64,000 nt of DNA from Marinoscillum pacificum (lineage in GTDB: Bacteria > Bacteroidota > Bacteroidia > Cytophagales > Cyclobacteriaceae). The notes beneath the pieces were generated by a model. That model was not told the DNA's origin. It made no database searches and saw only the letters and a program-made list of their open reading frames with translations. This document shows positions 27,278-35,906 of the stretch, in pieces (the stretch's first letter is position 1; every line of letters starts with the position of its first letter). The translations under genes and the position numbers were made by a program. The stretch is taken from the NCBI RefSeq assembly GCF_024714495.1, contig NZ_JAMZMJ010000005.1:186001-250000 (forward strand). Reading direction: 5' to 3'.

Positions 27278-27540
27278 AACTTAAAATCGTCCTACTTCTT
27301 CTCGGAATCCTCTTCCCTTGCCGGGCACCCCTACTTTAGGGTATTTAACCTCCTACACAGTGGTTTCAGTTGTGTGGTGTTAGGGAAAAGGGTATTTTAG
27401 ATAAGTGCACAGAGTACGATACATTATAGTTAGAGGCCATTTTAGCAGCAAGAAATGTATTATAATCACAATTAATTTAACTTATATAATAGATTTTATC
27501 ATAAATAACTGCTAAACAATATTTATGATTATATTTCTAT

Positions 27541-29238
27541 ATGAAGAAAATCATTTTTTTCACATTACTTAGTTTCTATTTTAGCAAGACTTGGAGTCAA
27601 GAAAGCAAGGCTAAAGTAAGAATCTTAATAAATAGTTCGTATGACGATTCTGATAGTTCGATTCAAGTATTAAATACTCTTTCCGATCTCCTCCCACACA
27701 CAAAGGTTACTCTTGAAAAGGATAAAACTATTTCTCATTTACTTCTGGAAAAGTATAACTTCGGTTTTTCAAATCTCTATTCCACTGCCCAATTCCTATC
27801 TGAGAAAATCCTAAATATTAACGGATATAAAAAACCAGAAGACGTCAGAGCGGGCGAAATTCTTATTCCAACGATTGCACCGCGGGCATTGACAGAACCA
27901 AACCCAGATAACTTTAACAATATTTATCCAAAAATCTTAAGTTATACATCAACAATCGAAGCTGGTCAAATTTTCTTAAATAGAGAGAGTCTGGATGACT
28001 TCAATAGAAAAGGAGCCCAAGAAACTTATTTAGAAATTGAGGTTACTCTAGATCAGTTAGATTCTATTCAAGCAATGGGGTTAAAATATACCACAAGTAA
28101 TGCTCCCCTAGAATTCCTTTTCGATTATGATATTTCAGCTCACCAATTCAATGACTACATATTAAATCTTGACTTGGATTCAATCAAGTCATTAGTCACT
28201 GAGAAGGGGATAAAAAGAAAGAGTTACTTATTTATTATGGATTCCGGGTGGCCTAATGAGGAATATTATGAAAAATCTCTTGGATCAATGATGCGAATTA
28301 TAAATACAGGTCGGGAAAGTTTGGGCATGCAACCTCTAAAAATTGAATTTCCAAAATTCATTGAACCTACTTGCAATCACGTAAAACAAATCCATGCATC
28401 AATAAAGAGCTTTCTTGATCTTGAATTACATGCAGTAGAACTAATTTATATACCAATATCCAAGGAGCAAGGAGCGGACATAATGCTATCTGAACTTATT
28501 CGACTTCATAAAATTTTTTCAGACCATAGGTTAAGCGAAAATTTTAATAGTATAGACTTTGAACTTAAACGAAGAACCTTGAACAACATTGACAAACAAG
28601 TCAAGGCTATTATTCAAAAATTACCAGAACAAATTGGTTCAAATTGCAACTCTGAAAATGTAAGAACAGATTATAGTATTATTTATGCAATTCAAGATCT
28701 AGCGGATATCATAACCCAACGAGAGAACAACTCCTATTTTATTAACTTCTCTTGGAATCCAAAGAGAAATAGAACTCATTTAAAAACTACGGATGTGAAA
28801 AGAGGTTTTTTTGTGGTTTCTGCGGGAAATAATGGAAGGGATATTATTCGAAACAACACTCCATTTGGGAACTTAATTTCAGATCGAGGTGATGTAATAA
28901 CAGCATTCAATATTAATCCAGATTCTCTAATGGCTAACTGCAAATCTGGAACCATCTCAGATCCAAGAAATACATTTCGAATTAAGGGAATCCCGCTTGG
29001 CTATTACGGAGATTTAAGTACAACGGACTGTGGGGGAACAAGCTTTTCAGCTCCTCGTATCTCTTGGTTATTGGCTCTAGGAGAATCTATTAGGTTTAAT
29101 TATGAAGTTGAATCAAACATAAGACCAACAATTCACCAAGACGTTAGTAAATCTTTGGTTACTAATCCAATAAATGACTTCCATGCAATATGGTTTGATC
29201 CAATTAAATACTTAAATACTATAGAAAATGAGAACTAA
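27541..29238 (+). CDS. Diverged secreted subtilisin-like (S8) protease
   Basis: A 565-residue protein with a signal peptide (MKKIIFFTLLSFYFSKTWSQ). Subtilase catalytic elements are recognisable: Asp234 in FIMDSGW, a weak histidine block with H280 in NHVKQI, the oxyanion Asn430 in VVSAGNNG, and Ser501 in GGTSFSAP. The N-terminal 220 residues and the long spacing between His and Asn are unusual for subtilisins. The region before the protease domain resembles no family I know. It overlaps the following lipoprotein gene by 11 bp, so the two are translationally coupled. Strong AT bias compared with the flanking polysaccharide genes suggests acquisition. Confidence 0.72.
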   Translation: MKKIIFFTLLSFYFSKTWSQESKAKVRILINSSYDDSDSSIQVLNTLSDLLPHTKVTLEKDKTISHLLLEKYNFGFSNLYSTAQFLSEKILNINGYKKPEDVRAGEILIPTIAPRALTEPNPDNFNNIYPKILSYTSTIEAGQIFLNRESLDDFNRKGAQETYLEIEVTLDQLDSIQAMGLKYTTSNAPLEFLFDYDISAHQFNDYILNLDLDSIKSLVTEKGIKRKSYLFIMDSGWPNEEYYEKSLGSMMRIINTGRESLGMQPLKIEFPKFIEPTCNHVKQIHASIKSFLDLELHAVELIYIPISKEQGADIMLSELIRLHKIFSDHRLSENFNSIDFELKRRTLNNIDKQVKAIIQKLPEQIGSNCNSENVRTDYSIIYAIQDLADIITQRENNSYFINFSWNPKRNRTHLKTTDVKRGFFVVSAGNNGRDIIRNNTPFGNLISDRGDVITAFNINPDSLMANCKSGTISDPRNTFRIKGIPLGYYGDLSTTDCGGTSFSAPRISWLLALGESIRFNYEVESNIRPTIHQDVSKSLVTNPINDFHAIWFDPIKYLNTIENEN

Positions 29239-30025
29239 TTTTATCTTGCTTTTGCTCGCGGCGGTAGCTTTGAGCTTATTTAATTCTTGTTCGCCTAGTA
29301 CAAGAAAAGCATATCAGACAATTGTAAAACCTTGTACTATTAATGATCTCACTGGTAAGATGCTGTTTTTCGGGCCTGCCAACAATCTTGGGCCTGGTGA
29401 TGTACTAAGAAAGCAAAGCGGTGGTGGATTCGGTTTATCATTCAGGTTGCCCAGGTTGGTTGAATCTGAAACTGAGAGGGAAGGAATGATTGATATTTCA
29501 AATGAAGGCACTTGCGAAGGAGTGGCCAAATTGAGTAAAAAACTTTCTGGCAAGGTATCTGCAAAAGATTTTGTTGGTAGTCCTGAAGCAAGTGCCACTT
29601 TAAGCACTGCTGAAAACATAACAACCAAGATCACCAATTTTAAATGGATTACCCTTGAACAAACAATTTTTGAAGAAAAAGTTGATGTACTTGAAGATGG
29701 AAGTCGACTTTTAACTTCAATTTTAGATAACAATACATTCGTCATAACAAGGGCTCTAAGAGTGGAAGGACTTAATGTCACCTATTCTTTTAGTAGTGCC
29801 ATTGGTGCGGATGCACAAGCCAAGTTCAACCAACTTGATGCTGGTCTCAGCGGAAATTGGACGAACAATACAACTTTTGAATTGACTGTAAATAAGCCAT
29901 TTTATATTGCTGGAGAGCTAAGACCTTATTTAGAATCTGGTTTATCATCTTCCGGAACTAAATTTGGGGAAAACATTGAAATTTCTAAAAATGCAACAGT
30001 TGCTACGGATAAAGAAGAAATATAA
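29228..30025 (+). CDS. Lipoprotein of unknown function coupled to the subtilase
   Basis: A 265-residue lipoprotein (signal ending FNSC, Cys21). The mature part starts with an extended segment and has many short beta-prone stretches with Asn/Thr/Ser-rich strands near the C-terminus, which could be a small barrel or adhesin-like domain. I recognise no family. Its start lies inside the subtilase gene. It could be a substrate, inhibitor or anchor of the protease; none of these is shown by the sequence. Confidence 0.6.
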   Translation: MRTNFILLLLAAVALSLFNSCSPSTRKAYQTIVKPCTINDLTGKMLFFGPANNLGPGDVLRKQSGGGFGLSFRLPRLVESETEREGMIDISNEGTCEGVAKLSKKLSGKVSAKDFVGSPEASATLSTAENITTKITNFKWITLEQTIFEEKVDVLEDGSRLLTSILDNNTFVITRALRVEGLNVTYSFSSAIGADAQAKFNQLDAGLSGNWTNNTTFELTVNKPFYIAGELRPYLESGLSSSGTKFGENIEISKNATVATDKEEI

Positions 30026-30046
30026 AGACTTCTAACAAACACTAAA

Positions 30047-30148
30047 TTGAATACACGAACTAAGTACTTTAAAAGGACATTGCAAGCTGGAGCCTCAGTG
30101 CTTCTAGCCACTGGGCGTATACTCATTTCATTTGGACTTTGGGTATAA
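30047..30148 (+). CDS. Candidate small membrane peptide, 33 residues
   Basis: A frame from TTG at 30047 to TAA at 30148 encodes a basic N-terminus (NTRTKYFKRT) followed by a 20-residue hydrophobic stretch ending FGLWV. The stretch 30080-30120 is more GC-rich than the AT-rich island around it. No upstream ATG exists and no ribosome binding site is clear, so it may also be a non-coding or leader segment before the AIPR gene. Confidence 0.25.
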   Translation: MNTRTKYFKRTLQAGASVLLATGRILISFGLWV

Positions 30149-30160
30149 TCTCTTGGAAAA

Positions 30161-32179
30161 ATGGCTAAGAACGATAAAATATTAATAGATGGTATCATTG
30201 ATGATAGAGTCGATCTTAAAATACCGTCTAACAAAAGAGATGAAGCATTCGAGTATTTTTCATTTGAACAGACATTAAAAGACTATGACCTTTCCACTGA
30301 TGAGATTAAGTATGGTAGTGTAGATGGAAGGAATGATGGAGGTATCGATGGGTTTTATATTATTGTAAACGGACATCTTTTGTCTGATCCTCAAAGTTTT
30401 AAATGGCCCAGATCTGGATCTGTGTTAGAGGTGTGGATAATTACTTGTAAACACCATGATACATTTAAGCAAGCACCGCTGGACAATCTAGCTGCAAGCA
30501 TGGTTGAAATTCTTGATTTCACAATCGATAGTCCCAATTTGAAGGGTGACTATTCCGAGCAAGTTATAAAGTTCAGAGAAAACTTAAAGTTGGCTTATCG
30601 AAAAGTTTCACCTCGATTGAGTCAATTTTCCATAAACTTCTGCTATGCCTCAAGAGGTTCAACAGAAGAACTTGGCGATTCTATTGTTTCTCGATCTAAA
30701 CAAATAACTCAAATTGCTAAGGACTCTTTCGGTAATTGTTCCTCTGAGTTTTTATTTCACGGTGCTTCCGAGTTAATTGAATTACATAGAAAGTCTCCAA
30801 ACTTTTCGCTTGAATTACCTTTTAAAGAAGATCTATCCAGTGGCGAGCGGTACATCGTTCTAGTTGATCTAGAGGACTATTACAATTTCATATCTGATAG
30901 TGGTAAACTGAGAAGATATCTATTTGACTCCAACGTACGAGACTTTATGGGACTGAACAGAGTCAACGAAGATATTCGTGAAACTCTTTTAGACTCAGAT
31001 TCTCCTGACTTTTGGTTACTGAATAACGGAGTGACAATATTAGCAACAGGAGCCAGTGTTATTGGTAAGTCAATTCAAATTCAAGACATTCAAATAGTTA
31101 ATGGTCTGCAAACCTCAGAATCAATTTTCAGACATTTTCAAAATGGAGGAAACGATCCAAAAAATAGGTCAGTATTAGTAAAGGTTATTGTCTCTTCAAA
31201 CGAAAAAGTAAGAGATACTATCATTAGAGCAACAAATAACCAAACTACAGTTGAACTTGCTTCGCTTCACGCCACCGACAAAATTCAGAGGGATATTGAA
31301 GACGTGTTGAAACGGAATGATTTGTATTATGAGAGGAGAACTAATTTCTATAAGAATCAAGGATTATCATCCGACCTATTAATTACTCCTCTCTATATTG
31401 CCTCTGGTTTTGTAAACTTAATTCTAAAATCTGCAGATCAGGCTAGTAGGCTTAAATCACGGTTTATGAGATCAGAAAGCTCCTATGAAAAAGTCTTTTC
31501 CCAAACCACAGACTTAAACGTTTGGCCAAAAATTGCTTTCATACTCAAATCCACAGATAGCTTTTTAGAAACTGTTCGCCCAGTTGGCGCCAGAGGGGGA
31601 GAGAGATTCTTAAAAAGTAAACGACAGTTTTTGAGCTTTTTAACAATATCAAGATTGCTTGAAACTTTCAATTTTTCTATAGCTGATGTTGTCCAATTTG
31701 ACCTGAATAAGTATACGAATGATGAACTAAGATTTAGTTGGGATTTGATGGAATCACTTAATTCAGAATCTGATTATAGACCAAAGATGCAAAAAAGCTA
31801 TCTCAATAAGCTTTGCATTAAAGCATCTGAAGAATGGAAAACAAGAGATGTCAAACGAATTGTAAAGGGGAAGCAGGTTGATGTAAAGTATAAGAAAATC
31901 AAGAAGGCAAAACTAAAAGAAGGCAAAAAAGTGACAATGGAATTTGCTATGCAAGTCCATATGGTGTTACCACCGCAACCGTGGAAACCAGGTGTTGATA
32001 GAGAGATTATGGACAAATTAAACTGCACAAGATCAGAATACTTTGACGCAGTGAAACTGTTAATTGATGAGGGATTACGAAATGAACAAAAGAACGGTGT
32101 TGTCTATGATATGGAAGGAAATGTCATTTCTTTTGATCCAGAAAGAGTAGATGAAGAAACATTAAAATTAAAAAGCTAA
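30161..32179 (+). CDS. AIPR family protein (abortive-infection phage-resistance family)
   Basis: A 672-residue protein with no signal peptide. The AIPR domain is recognisable from FWLLNNGVTILATG (near residue 285-295), IQIVNGLQTSESIF (near 312) and IRATNNQTTVELASLHATD. A long N-terminal part contains YGSVDGRNDGGIDGFYI, reminiscent of a nuclease-like fold (Asp-Gly-Gly-Ile-Asp-Gly-Phe), and a basic segment lies near residues 560-590. The family is named for phage abortive infection. Ordinary start ATG; the neighbours are on the same strand but separated by 130-140 bp, so it may have its own promoter. Confidence 0.82.
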   Translation: MAKNDKILIDGIIDDRVDLKIPSNKRDEAFEYFSFEQTLKDYDLSTDEIKYGSVDGRNDGGIDGFYIIVNGHLLSDPQSFKWPRSGSVLEVWIITCKHHDTFKQAPLDNLAASMVEILDFTIDSPNLKGDYSEQVIKFRENLKLAYRKVSPRLSQFSINFCYASRGSTEELGDSIVSRSKQITQIAKDSFGNCSSEFLFHGASELIELHRKSPNFSLELPFKEDLSSGERYIVLVDLEDYYNFISDSGKLRRYLFDSNVRDFMGLNRVNEDIRETLLDSDSPDFWLLNNGVTILATGASVIGKSIQIQDIQIVNGLQTSESIFRHFQNGGNDPKNRSVLVKVIVSSNEKVRDTIIRATNNQTTVELASLHATDKIQRDIEDVLKRNDLYYERRTNFYKNQGLSSDLLITPLYIASGFVNLILKSADQASRLKSRFMRSESSYEKVFSQTTDLNVWPKIAFILKSTDSFLETVRPVGARGGERFLKSKRQFLSFLTISRLLETFNFSIADVVQFDLNKYTNDELRFSWDLMESLNSESDYRPKMQKSYLNKLCIKASEEWKTRDVKRIVKGKQVDVKYKKIKKAKLKEGKKVTMEFAMQVHMVLPPQPWKPGVDREIMDKLNCTRSEYFDAVKLLIDEGLRNEQKNGVVYDMEGNVISFDPERVDEETLKLKS

Positions 32180-32322
32180 AACAACTAGCCACGATAAACA
32201 CTAAAATGATTCACTAGCAGTGCGCATACTAGTTCTTTCAAATCTTCTGAAGGTTGACTTGTAAGTATGAATGAAAATAGTGTCTCTGACACGGCTTTAA
32301 TCATATTCCCTTAATCCAAAAT

Positions 32323-32745
32323 ATGTCTCAGAAGCATACTAAACAAGACAAAACTCAATCCCAGAAAATCATAAAGAGTTTAAGTAAAATAAAAAAGGGA
32401 AGCACACAAAAGTATCCGCTAAGTAATGGAAATAGATTAGAGATCTACAGAATTAATGAGTTCTATTTTCAGGTTAGAATCGAAGCACTTAGAAGTAAAC
32501 TGGCTCCGGTGTTGATTTGCAAAATAATAGACCGTACAAAGTTTAAAACTTTCCCTTTTATTTATCTCAAAGGGTTTTTAGTGTTAGGAATTGGTGGCTC
32601 TGTAATTGCTTTAATATTTTACTTAGTCGATTTAATTAAATCTAGCGCCATTTTAATACCTATGATAATTTCCTTGGGCTTTCAAGTGCTTTTGTTACCG
32701 CTATACTTTGTGATTCTTAAGTTTTTCAAAAAGACATTAAGCTGA
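32323..32745 (+). CDS. Small membrane protein of unknown function, two transmembrane segments
   Basis: A 140-residue protein: a basic, probably cytoplasmic N-terminal domain (residues 1-80, starting MSQKHTKQDKTQSQKIIKSL) and two hydrophobic segments (about 82-105 and 111-134). No family recognised. It shares the general plan of the next gene (soluble head, two C-terminal membrane segments). AT-rich like the rest of the island. Confidence 0.55.
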   Translation: MSQKHTKQDKTQSQKIIKSLSKIKKGSTQKYPLSNGNRLEIYRINEFYFQVRIEALRSKLAPVLICKIIDRTKFKTFPFIYLKGFLVLGIGGSVIALIFYLVDLIKSSAILIPMIISLGFQVLLLPLYFVILKFFKKTLS

Positions 32746-32749
32746 AAAT

Positions 32750-32780
32750 CTCCAAACAAAAAAACCAACCCATTCCTGAG
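32750..32780 (-). repeat. Decayed copy of the GH2-operon terminator (left copy)
   Basis: CTCCAAAC-A7-CCAACCCATTCCTGAG matches 33366-33397 except for one extra A and one substitution in the right copy. Downstream the left copy diverges so that its hairpin is weakened. Read on the minus strand it ends no visible gene. Confidence 0.75.
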
Positions 32781-32831
32781 TCGCATGCCTGAAAACTCAT
32801 TCAATCTAAATTTTAGGTTTAATTTTAGTCA

Positions 32832-33296
32832 ATGCCTGAACTCAAATTCCTCCACAAAGACCTTAGATCATCGCTTTCAATCAAAGAAATCCGACATATC
32901 ATTGACAGTCTTGATGAAAAGGAAATACTGGAAAAAACAACTACTGATAATAGTTTTAAAATCGTCATAAGAGCGAATGACCATTTTGGATACGGACTCA
33001 TATTTTTAGCCAAGATGGAAGAAATGAATAATGGAGAAACAGCAGTGCGAATATCTTCAGAAACGCGCCAAGATTTCGTTTGGCTCAATTTGATCTTTAT
33101 TGGACTAATACTCTCAATCGTAATATTCGATAACATCCGAATTAATGGTGAAATTCATGATCTTACAACAAGACTAATGTTTGCGCTATCATTTGCAATA
33201 ATTACGCTATTACTGAACTCTTACATGATTTTTGTTCCTAGCAGATTTTTGAAGCGAAAAGTAATCACAAGAATCAAAGCGCACTATACTAATTAA
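32832..33296 (+). CDS. Small membrane protein of unknown function between two terminator copies
   Basis: A 154-residue protein with a soluble N-terminal part (MPELKFLHKDLRSSLSIKEIRHIIDSL, residues 1-80) and two hydrophobic segments (about 84-102 and 115-135), ending in a basic tail. No family recognised. It lies between the terminator copies at 32750 and 33366 and starts from ATG at 32832. Confidence 0.55.
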   Translation: MPELKFLHKDLRSSLSIKEIRHIIDSLDEKEILEKTTTDNSFKIVIRANDHFGYGLIFLAKMEEMNNGETAVRISSETRQDFVWLNLIFIGLILSIVIFDNIRINGEIHDLTTRLMFALSFAIITLLLNSYMIFVPSRFLKRKVITRIKAHYTN

Positions 33297-33365
33297 CTAC
33301 AAGTACCTTTAATTCATCATATTAAGAAGTACGCATCCTCCCACAAAAGCACTTTCCTTCCCCAC

Positions 33366-33405
33366 CTCCAAACAAAAAAAACCGACCCATTCCTGAGCCG
33401 GCTTA
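33366..33405 (-). terminator. Minus-strand terminator of the SusC-SusD-GH88-GH2 operon
   Basis: On the minus strand CCGGCTC pairs with GGGTCGG (two G-U pairs) and is followed by T8. It is 71 bp downstream of the GH2 stop codon and is the better-formed partner of 32750-32780. Confidence 0.75.
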
Positions 33406-33429
33406 ATGATGAATGAAGAAGATTTTTAA

Positions 33430-33470
33430 AGACTTAAGACAATAGACTTAAGACTAGAGATTTTAGACTA
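33430..33470. repeat. AGAC-rich degenerate repeat, right flank of the AIPR island
   Basis: GACTTAAGACAATAGACTTAAGACTAG followed by two TTTAGACTAGAGA-like units. It belongs to the same family as 27081-27277. Confidence 0.6.
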
Positions 33471-33475
33471 GAGAT

Positions 33476-35905
33476 TTAATCTATCACTGCACTAGTATTG
33501 GTTTTTAGCTTGATGGTCAGGAAAGTTCCTTTGAAACTTTGGTTGAGTACGGTCATAGAAAGCTGCTCAGCCCCTACCTCTGGCACTACTTCAATGGTCG
33601 CCTTCCCATTGGCCATGGCAATGACTGAGCTTCCATAGGGTGTCCCATAGCTTTCTATCACCTTACCCCCTGCCAGGCATTGGAAATACACCTTTTCCTC
33701 ATAGTCCAACACCCGCTGTTGATGGTTGTCCAGCGCTGTTGCCGTCACGAGGTAATGGCCATTGTCCAGCAGTTCGTAATTCAATGCCAGTTCTTCCGGA
33801 TTTCCGGCTTTGGTGTACGTATAGTTCACCTCCAGATCATCTTGAGCCAGCTGTTTGCCAGCAGCATTCATAGCCACCGCTTTCAGCTGATTGGCTCCTT
33901 CGGCAAACGTGAGGTCCCAATTCAGTCCACATGCGGGAAACTGCTGGATGTCTCGTTTTTTCACTCCCAGGCTTTTGCCATTGTGGAAGAGCTCTACCTG
34001 CGCCGCATTGCTGTACACGCTAATGTTTCTCGCCACGTCCTGTGGTCCGGAACGCTCCGTCCAGGTATGTGACTCGATGTAGGCAAACGGCTCTTCCGAC
34101 CAGTAGCTCTTGAACACGTAGTACGCATCTTTTGGCTTGCCTGCACGGTCTTGCAGTCCTTTTTGGTTCATGTACGGAATATCATTTTCTGGTCGTAATG
34201 GCGTCCCAAAGTCTCTAAACGCCCACTGTGCATTGCCCACAAAGTCAGGATTGGTTTCAGATACACGCAGATGCCAATCGAACAGGTCCACGATATAGTT
34301 TTCACTCCAGTCTCCGCTTTGCGCAATGTTGGTCACCGCCACCTGGTTGATCGGCTCTTCCCACTCGTTGGGATTCAGCTCACCATCACCAGTAATCGGC
34401 GTTTCGGTGTGTCTACCCACATGCGAAGAACCACCATATTCCATGTGAATGAAGTGGTTGTACTTTTTCAGGGAGTTGTTCACGGCCTTTTCATAGTTCT
34501 TGTAAGTACCCGAATACCAGCCAGACCAAATGGACGGACTAAACACGTCCACGATATCTGCGCCTTCATAGTACTTGCGAATGGATGTCTTGCGGTACGG
34601 ATCCAGCTCATGCGCCAGGTCATTGATTTCACTAAGGAACTCGTTGATTTTGGCTGGATCATCACCGTTTTCAAATTCCGGCAACCAGTAGATTTCATTT
34701 CCCAGCGACCACAGTATCACGCTTGGATGGTTGTAGTCCTGATCAATCATTTCGGTGAGTAAGCGTTTGGTGTTGGCCTTCCAAACGTCATCTCCTACGC
34801 CACCACGGCACCATGGCAGCTCATCCCACACCAAAATCCCCAACTCATCACAAGCCTTGTAGATCTCGGGATCTTGCGGATAGTGTCCCAGACGCACGAA
34901 GTTGGCCCCCATTTCTTTGATCGCTTCCATATCCGATCGATGCATAGCATTCGGTATCGCTGCACCAATGCCCGCATACTCTTCATGTCGGTGCGTACCA
35001 CGAAGTAAGAGTCGCTTACCATTCAAGTAAAAAGGTCCATGATCTTTGAATTCAAACCACCGGTAGCCATAGCGATCGCTCACTGCATCCTGTTGTTTCT
35101 TACCATCCAGCAGCGCTACTTCTACAGTGTATAGTTGTGGATTGGACACATCCCAGAGCACTGGGTTCTTCTCAGAAAACTCGAAAGTCACCTGACCATC
35201 TTGAACAGCTGTCTCTTTGGTATAGACCACTTTTCCAGCTGGATTTTTCACTTTTAGGTTGATCTTATGGCCTTTGATGCTTGGTCCATCTACATCCACC
35301 TGGACGTTGGTTTGCCCAACAGCAGCACTGACACTTGGTGTAGCGATGGTCACATCTTCAATGAAGGTACTGCTCACCGTTTTCAACCACAGGTCTCTGG
35401 TGATCCCACCAAACAGGAAGAAATCCGATTGATTGGAAGGAATCAGCTGTTTGTTGTAGCTATTATCCACCCGGATCAAGACTTCATTTTCACCATTTCG
35501 GAGTTGCTCCGTGATCTCCACTTCAAAGCCAATGTATCCACCTACATGACCACCTGCTTTCACCTGATTGACATACACTTCGGTGACCATGTTGGAACCT
35601 TCAAAATACAGGAAGTAGCGTTTATCCGCCTGAGTCGCTATTTTCAGTGATTTCTTATACCAGCTGGCACTTCTTCGGTATCCCGGAATCACATCGGTGG
35701 CATCCAGAGCATTCCAGGTATGCGGAAGATCAATCCTACTCCATCCTTCACTTACCAATGCCTGATCCGGAGTTTGATAATCCTTTTCCAGGTACTCCCA
35801 GCTCTCGTTGATGTTGGTCATTCGCTCCTGTGACTGTGCCGTCAGCACCGCCACCAACAGTAGCGCCACCACCAACGCGTATGATCTTCCTATCGCTCTT
35901 CTCAT
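33476..35905 (-). CDS. GH2 family glycoside hydrolase
   Basis: An 809-residue secreted enzyme with a signal peptide ending AQSQ. GH2 sugar-binding, immunoglobulin-like and TIM-barrel domains are in order: FEGSNMVTEVYVN and FLFGGITRDLWL in the first, acid/base glutamate in SLGNE near residue 404 and nucleophile in MEYGG near residue 488, then two further C-terminal beta domains. GH2 members act on beta-galactosides, beta-mannosides or beta-glucuronides; the exact specificity is not clear here. It follows the GH88 gene by 1 bp and is last in the SusC operon. Confidence 0.87.
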   Translation of the reverse strand: MRRAIGRSYALVVALLLVAVLTAQSQERMTNINESWEYLEKDYQTPDQALVSEGWSRIDLPHTWNALDATDVIPGYRRSASWYKKSLKIATQADKRYFLYFEGSNMVTEVYVNQVKAGGHVGGYIGFEVEITEQLRNGENEVLIRVDNSYNKQLIPSNQSDFFLFGGITRDLWLKTVSSTFIEDVTIATPSVSAAVGQTNVQVDVDGPSIKGHKINLKVKNPAGKVVYTKETAVQDGQVTFEFSEKNPVLWDVSNPQLYTVEVALLDGKKQQDAVSDRYGYRWFEFKDHGPFYLNGKRLLLRGTHRHEEYAGIGAAIPNAMHRSDMEAIKEMGANFVRLGHYPQDPEIYKACDELGILVWDELPWCRGGVGDDVWKANTKRLLTEMIDQDYNHPSVILWSLGNEIYWLPEFENGDDPAKINEFLSEINDLAHELDPYRKTSIRKYYEGADIVDVFSPSIWSGWYSGTYKNYEKAVNNSLKKYNHFIHMEYGGSSHVGRHTETPITGDGELNPNEWEEPINQVAVTNIAQSGDWSENYIVDLFDWHLRVSETNPDFVGNAQWAFRDFGTPLRPENDIPYMNQKGLQDRAGKPKDAYYVFKSYWSEEPFAYIESHTWTERSGPQDVARNISVYSNAAQVELFHNGKSLGVKKRDIQQFPACGLNWDLTFAEGANQLKAVAMNAAGKQLAQDDLEVNYTYTKAGNPEELALNYELLDNGHYLVTATALDNHQQRVLDYEEKVYFQCLAGGKVIESYGTPYGSSVIAMANGKATIEVVPEVGAEQLSMTVLNQSFKGTFLTIKLKTNTSAVID

Positions 35906-35906
35906 G

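Noticed and set aside
30040-30160. Integron attC-like site suggested by TCTAACAAACACTAAA
   Set aside because: No matching GTTAG-type core or long imperfect hairpin follows and no integrase is present.
32785-32970. A small plus-strand frame between the two membrane-protein genes
   Set aside because: It overlaps the better frame 32832-33296 and gives a low-complexity Asn/Ser/Lys product with no features.
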